This document shows, in pieces, positions 1 through 14,780 of a DNA stretch of 30,845 nt. The DNA comes from Prevotella sp. CAG:1031 (GTDB lineage: Bacteria > Bacteroidota > Bacteroidia > Bacteroidales > Muribaculaceae). The position numbers and the translations under genes were made by a program. The notes under the pieces are model-generated. The model was not told the DNA's origin. It saw only the letters and a list, made by a program, of their open reading frames with translations, and ran no database searches. The first letter of the stretch is position 1. Each line of letters starts with the position of its first letter. The stretch spans positions 1 through 30,845 of the forward strand of contig HF985600.1 in assembly GCA_000431215.1 (NCBI GenBank). The letters are read 5' to 3'.

Positions 1-37
1 CTGAGGGTCGCGAGTTTGAGCCTCGTCTTCCGCTCCA
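1..37 (+). tRNA. tRNA-Gly, 3' part only
   Basis: The window opens inside a tRNA. A T-arm (GCGAG, loop TTTGAGC, CTCGT) is followed by the 3' acceptor strand CTTCCGC, a U discriminator and an encoded CCA. The implied 5' acceptor strand GCGGAAG, the U at position 73 and the T-arm fit bacterial tRNA-Gly, and Gly-Thr-tuf is a common tRNA order upstream of tuf. The anticodon lies outside the window, so the identity is inferred. Confidence 0.75.
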
Positions 38-46
38 ATGCATTTT

Positions 47-118
<72 letters not shown>

Positions 119-230
119 CGAAAAAAAACCGCTAAAACCCGACCGCCCCGATTGTGTCTTGTTCACTATCGTGGCGTCGTTGAATTAACGAGTTAAATCA
201 TTTTACCTAAAAAATACAAATAGCAAAGTT

Positions 231-1418
231 ATGGCTAAAGAGAAATTCGAAAGAACCAAACCGCACGTGAACATCGGTACGATCGGTCACGTCGATCATG
301 GTAAAACCACTCTTACTGCCGCCATCACCAAAGTGCTGGCCGAGCAGGGTCTCTCTGAGGTTAAATCGTTCGACCAGATCGATAACGCCCCCGAAGAGAA
401 AGAGCGCGGTATCACTATCAACACTGCCCATGTCGAGTATGAGACTGCAAACCGTCACTATGCTCACGTTGACTGCCCGGGCCACGCTGACTATGTGAAG
501 AACATGGTTACCGGTGCTGCCCAGATGGACGGTGCCATCATCGTTGTCGCTGCTACCGACGGCCCGATGCCCCAGACCCGCGAGCACATCCTTCTCGCCC
601 GTCAGGTGAACGTGCCCCGTCTGGTTGTTTTCCTGAACAAGTGCGACATGGTCGACGACGAAGAAATGTTCGAACTCGTCGAGATGGAAATGCGCGATCT
701 TCTCTCGGCCTACGACTATGATGGTGACAACACTCCCATCATCCGCGGCTCGGCTCTGGGTGCCCTCAACGGCGAACCCCAGTGGAAAGCCAAAGTCATG
801 GAACTCATGGCAGCTGTCGACGAGTGGATCCCCCTGCCTCCGCGCGACATCGACAAACCCTTCCTGATGCCTGTCGAGGACGTCTTCTCGATCACCGGCC
901 GCGGCACCGTTGCCACCGGTCGTATCGAAACCGGTGTCGTCAAGGTTGGCGACGAGGTTCAGATCATGGGTCTGGGCGCCGACATGAAATCGGTTGTTAC
1001 CGGAGTCGAGATGTTCCGCAAGATCCTTGACGAAGGTGAAGCCGGCGATAACGTTGGTCTCCTTCTCCGCGGTATCGACAAGAAAGACATCAAGCGCGGT
1101 ATGGTTATCTGCCATCCGGGTCTGGTTAAGCCCCACAGCAAATTCAAAGCTTCGGTTTATATCCTGAAGAAAGAAGAAGGTGGCCGCCACACTCCGTTCC
1201 ACAACCACTATCGTCCTCAGTTCTACATCCGCACCCTCGATGTTACCGGTGAGATCACTCTCCCCGAAGGCGTTGAGATGGTAATGCCGGGCGACCACGT
1301 TGAGATCACTGTTGAGCTCATCACTCCGGTTGCTTGCGACGCCGGTCTGCGTTTCGCTATCCGCGAAGGTGGCCGTACCGTAGGTTCGGGTCAGATCACT
1401 CAGATCCTCGACGACTGA
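231..1418 (+). CDS. tuf: Elongation factor Tu
   Basis: This is the GTPase that carries aminoacyl-tRNA to the ribosomal A site. The 395-aa product has the normal length. G-domain motifs are visible: P-loop GHVDHGKT (residues 19-26), DCPGHAD (81-87) and NKCD (136-139). Domains 2 and 3 follow, with RGTVATGRIETG and a C-terminal GGRTVGSGQITQI. The start ATG follows an A-rich stretch without a Shine-Dalgarno site, usual for Bacteroidota. It sits between tRNA-Thr and tRNA-Trp in the conserved tRNA-tuf-tRNA-secE-nusG order. No second tuf copy is in the window. Confidence 0.99.
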   Translation: MAKEKFERTKPHVNIGTIGHVDHGKTTLTAAITKVLAEQGLSEVKSFDQIDNAPEEKERGITINTAHVEYETANRHYAHVDCPGHADYVKNMVTGAAQMDGAIIVVAATDGPMPQTREHILLARQVNVPRLVVFLNKCDMVDDEEMFELVEMEMRDLLSAYDYDGDNTPIIRGSALGALNGEPQWKAKVMELMAAVDEWIPLPPRDIDKPFLMPVEDVFSITGRGTVATGRIETGVVKVGDEVQIMGLGADMKSVVTGVEMFRKILDEGEAGDNVGLLLRGIDKKDIKRGMVICHPGLVKPHSKFKASVYILKKEEGGRHTPFHNHYRPQFYIRTLDVTGEITLPEGVEMVMPGDHVEITVELITPVACDAGLRFAIREGGRTVGSGQITQILDD

Positions 1419-1435
1419 TTGTCGACAAACAAATA

Positions 1436-1475
1436 GCTGGAAGAGGGGCGCGGAGCCCCGGGCCCCTCTTTCAGC
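1436..1475 (+). terminator. GC-rich hairpin between tuf and tRNA-Trp
   Basis: The sequence forms a long stem (GCTG plus AAGAGGGG pairing with CCCCTCTT plus CAGC). No T-tract follows, and tRNA-Trp starts 5 nt later. It is therefore more likely a partial terminator, an mRNA 3'-end stabiliser or a processing signal than a full terminator. The role is inferred from structure only. Confidence 0.5.
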
Positions 1476-1480
1476 TACAT

Positions 1481-1553
1481 ACGGGTTTAGCTCAGTCGGT
1501 AGAGCACTGGTCTCCAAAACCAGGTGTCGGGAGTTCGAGCCTCTCAACCCGTG
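1481..1553 (+). tRNA. tRNA-Trp (anticodon CCA)
   Basis: Acceptor strands ACGGGTT and AACCCGT pair perfectly, with a G discriminator. The anticodon stem CTGGT/ACCAG encloses CTCCAAA, giving anticodon CCA (Trp). The D-loop region AGCTCAGTCGGTAGAGC and the TTCGAGC T-loop are standard. CCA is not encoded. tRNA-Trp between tuf and secE is a widespread arrangement; secE begins 16 nt downstream. Confidence 0.96.
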
Positions 1554-1569
1554 CTAAAAACAAAAACAA

Positions 1570-1770
1570 ATGAAGAAATTAAAACTACTCACGGATTTGG
1601 AGGAGTCTTACACCGAGCTTCGGTATAAGACTTCTTGGCCGACTAAGGAGCAGGTCGTCAAAAGCGCTGTCATCGTGCTTATTGCTTCCGTTATTATCGC
1701 ACTGATAGTGTGGGTGATGGACCTGGTGGTCGACAATTTGATGCACTTAATCTACAGCCTGGGACAGTAA
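1570..1770 (+). CDS. secE: Preprotein translocase subunit SecE
   Basis: This 66-aa protein is the short, single-span form of SecE, which clamps SecY in the SecYEG translocon. The motif TSWPTKEQVVKSAVIV, typical of the amphipathic helix before the membrane span, is at about residues 21-36. One hydrophobic segment (about 33-55) follows. Its place between tRNA-Trp and nusG is the near-universal bacterial location. The small size, position and WPTKEQ motif make the call secure. Confidence 0.95.
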   Translation: MKKLKLLTDLEESYTELRYKTSWPTKEQVVKSAVIVLIASVIIALIVWVMDLVVDNLMHLIYSLGQ

Positions 1771-1856
1771 TCGCGCTGTCAGATAGAGGCCGCTGACCAG
1801 AAGTGACTTTCAGACACAAGCAAATTCAACAGTAACACGTCAATTTCCAAGTATCA

Positions 1857-2405
1857 ATGGCTGAGACAAAAAGAGCATGGTACGTTCTGCGTGCCATATC
1901 AGGTAAAGAAGCTAAGGTGAAAGAGGTGCTCGACGCACAGATGCGTAACACCGACCTCGGCAAACATCTGTTTCAAGTGCTGATACCTACTGAGCGTGTG
2001 ATGGCGATGCGCAACGGAAAGAAGGTCATCAAGGAGAAGAACCTCTATTCAGGATACGTTTTCATCGAAGCAGAGCTGACCGGCGAGGTGATGTATTTGC
2101 TGAAGAATACCAGCAATGTCATCGACTTTCTCGCAGGGCGTGCTAAGGGCAGCGCTCCCGAGCCTTTGCGCGAGAGCGAGGTCAAGAGAATGCTTGGCGC
2201 TGCCGATGAACTCGTGGATCTCGACGAAGACGGTAACAACTACATGGTAGGTGAGACTGTCAAGGTAACCTCGGGGCCCTTCAGCGGGTTCTCGGGAGTT
2301 ATCGACGAGGTCAATCGTGAGAAAAAGAAGCTCTCTGTCATGGTCAAGATTTTTGGCCGCAAGACCCCCCTTGAGTTGGAGAATTCGCAGGTAGAGCGAG
2401 AGTGA
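1857..2405 (+). CDS. nusG: Transcription termination/antitermination factor NusG
   Basis: NusG binds the RNA polymerase clamp and links it to Rho or the ribosome. The 182-aa product has an N-terminal NGN domain opening with WYVLRAISGKE (residues 8-18) and containing LYSGYVFIEAEL. The C-terminal KOW domain carries VGETVKVTSGPFSGFSGVI at about residues 128-146. It lies 86 nt after secE and upstream of rplK, as in most bacteria. Length and motifs are typical. Confidence 0.98.
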   Translation: MAETKRAWYVLRAISGKEAKVKEVLDAQMRNTDLGKHLFQVLIPTERVMAMRNGKKVIKEKNLYSGYVFIEAELTGEVMYLLKNTSNVIDFLAGRAKGSAPEPLRESEVKRMLGAADELVDLDEDGNNYMVGETVKVTSGPFSGFSGVIDEVNREKKKLSVMVKIFGRKTPLELENSQVERE

Positions 2406-2648
2406 CACCCTCGGCACTGCCGGCGGTTTCGTCGTTTGTTCTCCGGCAACGGAGGCTTTCGGCGCGGCAGCCGGGAGCCAGCGGGGTTCTGAAAGCTTTC
2501 CGAGGCGCTGTCCGCAGCAGATACCACAGTCGGTTACGCGGCTGGAGGGGTTGTGGCGAGAACCGACGGGTTTTCAGGACTTCAGGTGGCTTTAAGCCGA
2601 AGGCGCGCCGCTTGCGCAGTCACGCTAACCTTTAAATTTTTATTAACA
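2406..2648 (+). promoter_or_regulatory. rplK leader region with hairpins
   Basis: The 243-nt gap between nusG and rplK has no convincing gene, although one frame runs open into rplK. It can fold into several hairpins: CTCCG-gcaa-CGGAG at 2441-2454, and GTCGGTT (2529-2535) with AACCGAC (2561-2567). A competing pairing, CCACA (2524-2528) with TGTGG (2552-2556), overlaps the second. In other bacteria the rplK leader is where ribosomal protein L1 represses translation; whether that applies here is inference from position. Confidence 0.45.
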
Positions 2649-3092
2649 ATGGCAAAAGAAATTGCTGGACAGATCAAATTGCAGATTAAGGGTGGTGCGG
2701 CAAACCCCTCACCTCCCGTAGGACCGGCGCTGGGCTCCAAGGGTATCAACATCATGGAGTTCTGCAAGCAATTCAACGCCCGCACCCAGGACAAGGGAGG
2801 CAAGGTTCTCCCCGTTGTAATCACCTACTACACCGACAAGAGCTTTGACTTCATTGTCAAGACTCCGCCGGTAGCCATTCAGCTTCTCGAGGCCGCCAAG
2901 GTCAAGAAAGGCTCGTCGCAGCCCAACCGCGACAAAGTGGCAGAGATTACCTGGGATCAGGTTAAAGCTATCGCCGAAGACAAGATGCCCGATCTGAACT
3001 GCTTCACCGTTGAATCGGCAATGCGCATGGTGGCCGGCACGGCCCGCTCCATGGGTATCACTGTCAAAGGAGCATTTCCCGCTAACGCTTAA
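2649..3092 (+). CDS. rplK: 50S ribosomal protein L11
   Basis: L11 forms part of the GTPase-associated centre on 23S rRNA. The 147-aa product starts at MAKEIAGQIKLQIKGGAAN and carries the family signature PSPPVGPALGSKGINIMEFC near residues 20-39. An upstream in-frame ATG at 2553 would add 32 unconserved residues from the GC-rich leader, so the ATG at 2649, after an AT-rich stretch, is preferred. It is the first gene of rplKAJL and ends 14 nt before rplA. Confidence 0.98.
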   Translation: MAKEIAGQIKLQIKGGAANPSPPVGPALGSKGINIMEFCKQFNARTQDKGGKVLPVVITYYTDKSFDFIVKTPPVAIQLLEAAKVKKGSSQPNRDKVAEITWDQVKAIAEDKMPDLNCFTVESAMRMVAGTARSMGITVKGAFPANA

Positions 3093-3106
3093 AAGTTCAA
3101 CTTATC

Positions 3107-3802
3107 ATGAGCAAACTGACAAAGAATCAAAAGGTAGCCCTCGAGAAGCTTGAACCGGGTAAAGCTTATACTCTGGCAGAAGCCGCCGAGAAGGTAAAAG
3201 AAATCAGCTACACAAAATTTGACGCTTCGCTCGACATCGACGTGCGCCTCGGTGTTGACCCCCGTAAGGCCAACCAGATGGTTCGCGGCGTTGTCACCCT
3301 GCCTCACGGCACGGGCAAGCAGGTGCGCGTTCTGGTGCTCTGCAGCGCCGACGCCGAAGCTGCCGCAAAGGCTGCCGGCGCCGACTATGTGGGCCTCGAA
3401 GAATATATCGAAAAAATCAAAGGCGGCTGGACCGACGTCGATGTCATCATCACTCAGCCCGCTGTCATGGGTAAGATCGGTCCTCTGGGACGCATCCTCG
3501 GCCCGCGCGGCCTGATGCCCAACCCCAAGAGCGGCACGGTTACCGTCGATGTCGCCAAGGCTGTTGAAGAGGTCAAGAAGGGTAAAATCGACTTCAAGGT
3601 CGACAAGAACGGTATCGTTCACTCGTCGATCGGCAAGGTATCGTTCGATGCCAAAGCCATGAAGGAGAATGCCCGCGAGTTTATCAACACTCTGATCAAA
3701 CTCAAACCGGCCACCGCAAAGGGCACCTATATCAAGAGCATTTATCTTTCGAGCACCATGAGTCCGGGTGTCAAGGTCGATATAAAATCGATCGAGGAAT
3801 AA
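3107..3802 (+). CDS. rplA: 50S ribosomal protein L1
   Basis: L1 forms the mobile L1 stalk that releases deacylated tRNA, and in many bacteria it represses its own operon. The 231-aa length is standard. Motifs include FDASLDIDVRLGVDPRKA near residues 38-55 and the signature GPLGRILGPRGLMPNPKSGT near 125-144. It follows rplK with a 14-nt gap and precedes rplJ by 21 nt, so translation of the three is likely linked. Confidence 0.98.
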   Translation: MSKLTKNQKVALEKLEPGKAYTLAEAAEKVKEISYTKFDASLDIDVRLGVDPRKANQMVRGVVTLPHGTGKQVRVLVLCSADAEAAAKAAGADYVGLEEYIEKIKGGWTDVDVIITQPAVMGKIGPLGRILGPRGLMPNPKSGTVTVDVAKAVEEVKKGKIDFKVDKNGIVHSSIGKVSFDAKAMKENAREFINTLIKLKPATAKGTYIKSIYLSSTMSPGVKVDIKSIEE

Positions 3803-3823
3803 CCTAATTAAAGAAACGAACGC

Positions 3824-4348
3824 ATGAAAAAGGAAGATAAGCAATTGGCGATTGAAAAGATCGCCGCTACGATCAAAGACTATTCTTGCTTCTACCTCGT
3901 CGAGACCGCCGGCCTTGACGCCGAGCTGACAAGCTCGCTGCGTCGCGCCTGCTTCGGCGACGGCATCAAGCTGATGGTTGTCAAGAACACTCTTCTTCAC
4001 AAAGCTCTCGAGAGCCTCGATGTTGACTACAGCGAGCTCTACGGCTCACTCAAGGGCCAGACAGCCCTGATGTGCTCGAACGTGGGCAATGCCCCTGCAA
4101 AGCTCATCAAGAAGGTGACCAACAAAGATCAGCAGCTGCCGCGTCTGAAAGCCGCCTGGGTCGAGGAAACAGCCTATATCGGTGCTGACCAGCTCGACAC
4201 TCTGGCTTCGATCAAGAGCAAGAACGAACTTATCGCCGACGTTGTCGCTCTGCTTCAGTCGCCCGCGAAGAATGTTGTCAGCGCTCTCCAGAGCGGCGGC
4301 ACAAAGCTTCACGGTATTCTCGAGACACTCTCGAAGAAAGAGGCCTGA
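3824..4348 (+). CDS. rplJ: 50S ribosomal protein L10
   Basis: L10 anchors the L7/L12 dimers to the ribosome and, with L12, is a translational repressor in E. coli. The 174-aa product has the N-terminal rRNA-binding domain (YSCFYLVETAGLDAELTSSL, about residues 20-39; VVKNTLLHKAL, about 52-62) and a C-terminal helix that binds L12. Only 21 nt separate it from rplA, leaving little room for the long rplJ leader seen in enterobacteria. rplL follows after 73 nt of A-rich DNA. Confidence 0.97.
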   Translation: MKKEDKQLAIEKIAATIKDYSCFYLVETAGLDAELTSSLRRACFGDGIKLMVVKNTLLHKALESLDVDYSELYGSLKGQTALMCSNVGNAPAKLIKKVTNKDQQLPRLKAAWVEETAYIGADQLDTLASIKSKNELIADVVALLQSPAKNVVSALQSGGTKLHGILETLSKKEA

Positions 4349-4421
4349 GGCTGACCCTGTAGACTCTCTTCTCGACCAAATCAACCAAACAAAAAAACAA
4401 AACAAATAAAAAGATACAAAA

Positions 4422-4796
4422 ATGGCAGATCTTAAAGCTTTTGCAGAACAACTCGTTAACCTCACCGTTAAAGAAGTAAACGAACTCGCTCAGATCCTCA
4501 AGGACGAGTATGGTATCGAACCCGCTGCTGCTGCTGTAGCAGTTGCTGCCGGTCCGGCCGCTGCCGGCGAAGCCGCTGAAGAGAAGACTTCTTTCGACGT
4601 AGTGCTCAAATCGGCCGGTGCCAGCAAGCTCGCCGTTGTCAAGCTCGTCAAAGAACTGACCGGTCTTGGCCTGAAAGAAGCCAAGGAGATGGTCGACGGC
4701 GCTCCCAGCGTTGTCAAGGAAGGCGTTGCCAAGGCAGATGCCGAAGGCCTCAAGAAGCAGCTCGAAGAAGCCGGCGCTGAAGTCGAACTTAAATAA
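4422..4796 (+). CDS. rplL: 50S ribosomal protein L7/L12
   Basis: L7/L12 is the multi-copy stalk protein that recruits translational GTPases. The 124-aa protein has an N-terminal dimerisation region, an Ala-rich hinge (AAAAVAVAAGPAAAGEAAEE, about residues 36-55) and the conserved C-terminal domain with KEVVDGAPS-like sequence KEMVDGAPSVVKEGV and a closing LEEAGAEVELK. An A-rich, SD-less upstream region fits high translation in this phylum. Two hairpins follow directly. Confidence 0.98.
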   Translation: MADLKAFAEQLVNLTVKEVNELAQILKDEYGIEPAAAAVAVAAGPAAAGEAAEEKTSFDVVLKSAGASKLAVVKLVKELTGLGLKEAKEMVDGAPSVVKEGVAKADAEGLKKQLEEAGAEVELK

Positions 4797-4800
4797 AACG

Positions 4801-4858
4801 GCCTGATTTTCAGGCAATAAGGTTAAGAACCCTCCAAGGGGTGGTTCTTAACCTTTTT
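4801..4858 (+). terminator. Double hairpin after rplL, terminator or attenuator
   Basis: A small hairpin (GCCTGA-ttt-TCAGGC, 4801-4815) is followed by a perfect 13-bp stem (AAGGTTAAGAACC 4819-4831 with GGTTCTTAACCTT 4843-4855) and a run of T. The second is a good intrinsic terminator. rpoB starts 62 nt later, and no clear TTTG/TAnnTTTG promoter is seen between, so a partial attenuator with readthrough, as known in E. coli rplL-rpoB, is the simplest reading. Confidence 0.85.
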
Positions 4859-4920
4859 GTGCATTTTTTTTCTTTGAGTTCCCTTTCACGTTAATCCATC
4901 AACCCCCGCAAAAATCTTAG

Positions 4921-8733
<3,813 letters not shown>

Positions 8734-8736
<3 letters not shown>

Positions 8737-8790
8737 GCCTGAGGCTCAGAACACCATAGCTTCCCGGCGGCGGCGTCAGCGCCGCCGGGG
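8734..8790 (+). promoter_or_regulatory. Two hairpins between rpoB and rpoC
   Basis: TGAGCC-tga-GGCTCA (8734-8748) begins at the rpoB stop codon. A second, very GC-rich hairpin pairs CCCGGCGGC (8763-8771) with GCCGCCGGG (8781-8789). No T-tract follows, so termination is unlikely. They may be processing or stabilising elements; rpoC starts 52 nt beyond. Confidence 0.5.
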
Positions 8791-8841
8791 GCTCACAATA
8801 GCTCAAACAAGTCAATAACATCTTTCTGTCAACACTCCATA

Positions 8842-13134
<4,293 letters not shown>

Positions 13135-13166
13135 TAAATCCGAAGTCATAATTTTGTTATAATGCT

Positions 13167-13204
13167 GAGCGCCGGGTCTCCTGAAGATCCGGCGCTCAAT
13201 TTTA
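13167..13204 (+). terminator. Intrinsic terminator after rpoC
   Basis: GAGCGCCGG (13167-13175) pairs with CCGGCGCTC (13189-13197), extended inward by GTCT/AGAT, and a T-rich stretch (AATTTTACTTT) follows. It lies 32 nt after the rpoC stop. Confidence 0.9.
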
Positions 13205-13236
13205 CTTTGTTGAATTGAGTTGGATAACTGATGTGT

Positions 13237-13662
13237 ATGTTGCGGAACTCCTTGAAATATCAGAGCCGATGTTCCGACAAAGAGTAATCGCGTGCCTTTG
13301 GCTATAGTACCTGACATTTTTGCAGAATAACCATATCAAACAGCCTATTCGCGTCAAGCGCCGTGAGGCGCGGTTTTTCTTCATCCCACTGCGATAGCTG
13401 TGGGCTTGAGAGCCAACCATATATGCGTGCAAGCCGCGGAGCGCGCGCAGTCACGTAAACGGCGTTAGCCAAGGCCGACGACCTGTGCTGTCGCGTTTCG
13501 CGGCGGCGCGCAATGCCGTGGCTTGCCGCGAATTTGTGGGGGAGCGGTGGTTGCCGCCAGCTATCGCAGTTGTAGAAATATCGCGCCGCCGGCGCTTGAA
13601 GGCGAATGATCTGTTTGAGGTGGTTAGCCTGTAAGAAAATGTCACTGTACTGTAGCCAAAGG
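13237..13662. repeat. Large quasi-palindromic repeat element, copy 1
   Basis: From 13295 (CCTTTGGCTATAGTAC) to 13662 (ends GTAGCCAAAGG) the sequence is an imperfect palindrome. The two ends are inverted repeats of about 110 bp (13295-13402 and 13552-13662) sharing TAACCA..TCAAACAG, TCAAGCGCC and CTGCGATAGCTG. Inner blocks GCAAGCC and GCGCGC are also mirrored. About 58 bp outside the left end (13237-13294, with ACTCCTTGA and CCGACAAAGAGTA) are shared with the second copy. That copy is inverted at 26753-27245. The open frames inside overlap on both strands and look like chance. It resembles a non-autonomous (MITE-like) element, but no transposase is present and no target duplication was identified. 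Confidence 0.85.
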
Positions 13663-13727
13663 CCCGCGGCCACATTCAGGGCGGAAAACCGAATGAGGCT
13701 GGGGTTTGCGGGATCAACGTGCCATCG

Positions 13728-14573
13728 TCAGTCGGCGGCGAGGCGCAGGACGCGGATGCCGAGATAGCTGCGGTTCTGGCGCAGATGGTCTTTCAGCGGG
13801 CGCGGGTCGATGGTGACTTTTCCGGCTTTCGACGATGCGTGGAGCAGATGGAGTTCGCCGTCGACCATGGTCAGTATTCCGAGATGGACAACGTCGAGGC
13901 CGGGGGTCTTCGTGGTGATGGCGACAACGTCGCCGGGCCGCATCTGCGCGAGGTTGTTCTTGTTGATCTTGACAACGGCGAGCTGGGGATAGCGGTGGTT
14001 GCGGTAGCCGCGCTCGACGTCGCGCATCTTCTCGAGATTGTCGCGGTCGGCGAGGGCCGGGTAGAGGTCGGCGTGCTCTGTCATGAAGTCGAGCGATTTC
14101 ACCCGGTATTCCGATGCGTCGAGCGACGACGTTATTTCTTTTATATTTCCGCGGCCTACATTGTCGACAATCCAGTCGCTGATGTAGTGGAGCCGCGAGG
14201 GCCAGCCGTTGACGCGCCCCTGACGGTAGCGCATCCATTCGAGGTTATAGATGAAATCGCGCCAGTCCGACCGTCCCTCCATAACGGTGCGCGCCAGCGC
14301 GAGCACGTTATCGACAAAAGTCGTGCAGTCCATGCCGTCGGTGTTGACCGTTACGCGCTCCGGCTCTATTTCGAGCGTTGAGGCGACGTAGGGGGTGCCC
14401 AGAAACATTCGGGCTATTGAGTCGACAACTACGCGCCGGTCGAGGCCTGAGGCGGCTTTGAGAACCTCGTTTATTCGGGCGGTGTCGCGCGTTTCGTCGT
14501 GCCAGTTGACAGAGGCCTGCGCGCCTGCCAGCATTGGAATCAGCAATAGGGCGAGTAACAGAAATTTCTTCAT
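13728..14573 (-). CDS. Secreted DUF1460 family cysteine amidase/peptidase
   Basis: The 281-aa protein starts with a signal peptide (MKKFLLLALLLIPMLAGAQA), so it should reach the periplasm. The rest fits DUF1460, an NlpC/papain-like family whose members include N-acetylmuramoyl-L-alanine amidase-like proteins acting on cell-wall fragments. The presumed nucleophile is Cys83 in TDGMDCTTFVDN and the histidine is His230 in LDVVHLGIL, preceded by the typical MRPGDVVAI. Substrate is unknown. It stands alone, divergent from the DUF4143 gene, with its own consensus promoter at 14608-14639. Family assignment is from remembered motifs, not a search. Confidence 0.82.
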   Translation of the reverse strand: MKKFLLLALLLIPMLAGAQASVNWHDETRDTARINEVLKAASGLDRRVVVDSIARMFLGTPYVASTLEIEPERVTVNTDGMDCTTFVDNVLALARTVMEGRSDWRDFIYNLEWMRYRQGRVNGWPSRLHYISDWIVDNVGRGNIKEITSSLDASEYRVKSLDFMTEHADLYPALADRDNLEKMRDVERGYRNHRYPQLAVVKINKNNLAQMRPGDVVAITTKTPGLDVVHLGILTMVDGELHLLHASSKAGKVTIDPRPLKDHLRQNRSYLGIRVLRLAAD

Positions 14574-14607
14574 GGCGTTTGGGCGCGGACGTCATTGTTC
14601 CGCGAAA

Positions 14608-14639
14608 CAAAATTAGTAATTCCCCCTTTTTCCGGCAAA
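14608..14639 (-). promoter_or_regulatory. Bacteroidota-type promoter of the DUF1460 gene
   Basis: On the - strand, TTTG (14639-14636), a 20-nt spacer and TAATTTTG (14615-14608) match the Bacteroidota consensus TTTG-N20-TAnnTTTG exactly. The ATG is 34 nt further on. Confidence 0.85.
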
Positions 14640-14650
14640 TTTTTCTCATC

Positions 14651-14742
14651 CGGCCAAACGACCGAATGAAAATCGGCCAAATGACCGAACGGAATCCGGC
14701 CAAACGACCGAATGAAAACCGGCCAAACGACCGAATATGAAA
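14651..14742. repeat. Four tandem copies of a 23-bp repeat
   Basis: Units begin at 14651, 14674, 14697 and 14720, each starting CGGCCAAACGACCGAAT or a close variant (CGGCCAAATGACCGAAC in unit 2). Within each unit CGGCC and GACCG form a short near-dyad around AAAC. The last unit ends 9 bp before the -7 box of the DUF4143 gene, and the first begins 11 bp from the -33 box of the divergent DUF1460 gene. The array thus fills the space between two promoters and could be an operator array; that role is inferred. Confidence 0.93.
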
Positions 14743-14751
14743 AATAAGTTG

Positions 14752-14759
14752 TATATTTG
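14752..14759 (+). promoter_or_regulatory. -7 box upstream of the DUF4143 gene
   Basis: TATATTTG matches TAnnTTTG and lies 21 nt before the ATG. No TTTG is present at the -33 position; the 23-bp repeat occupies it, which suggests a weak or activator-dependent promoter. Confidence 0.55.
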
Positions 14760-14780
14760 TGCATTCAAACTTAAGATAAA

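Noticed and set aside
2402..2635. Small + strand frame between nusG and rplK
   Set aside because: Arg-rich composition, overlap with the nusG end, and hairpins fit a leader rather than a gene.
14651..14742. CRISPR array
   Set aside because: The 23-bp units are directly adjacent with no spacers, and no cas gene is nearby.
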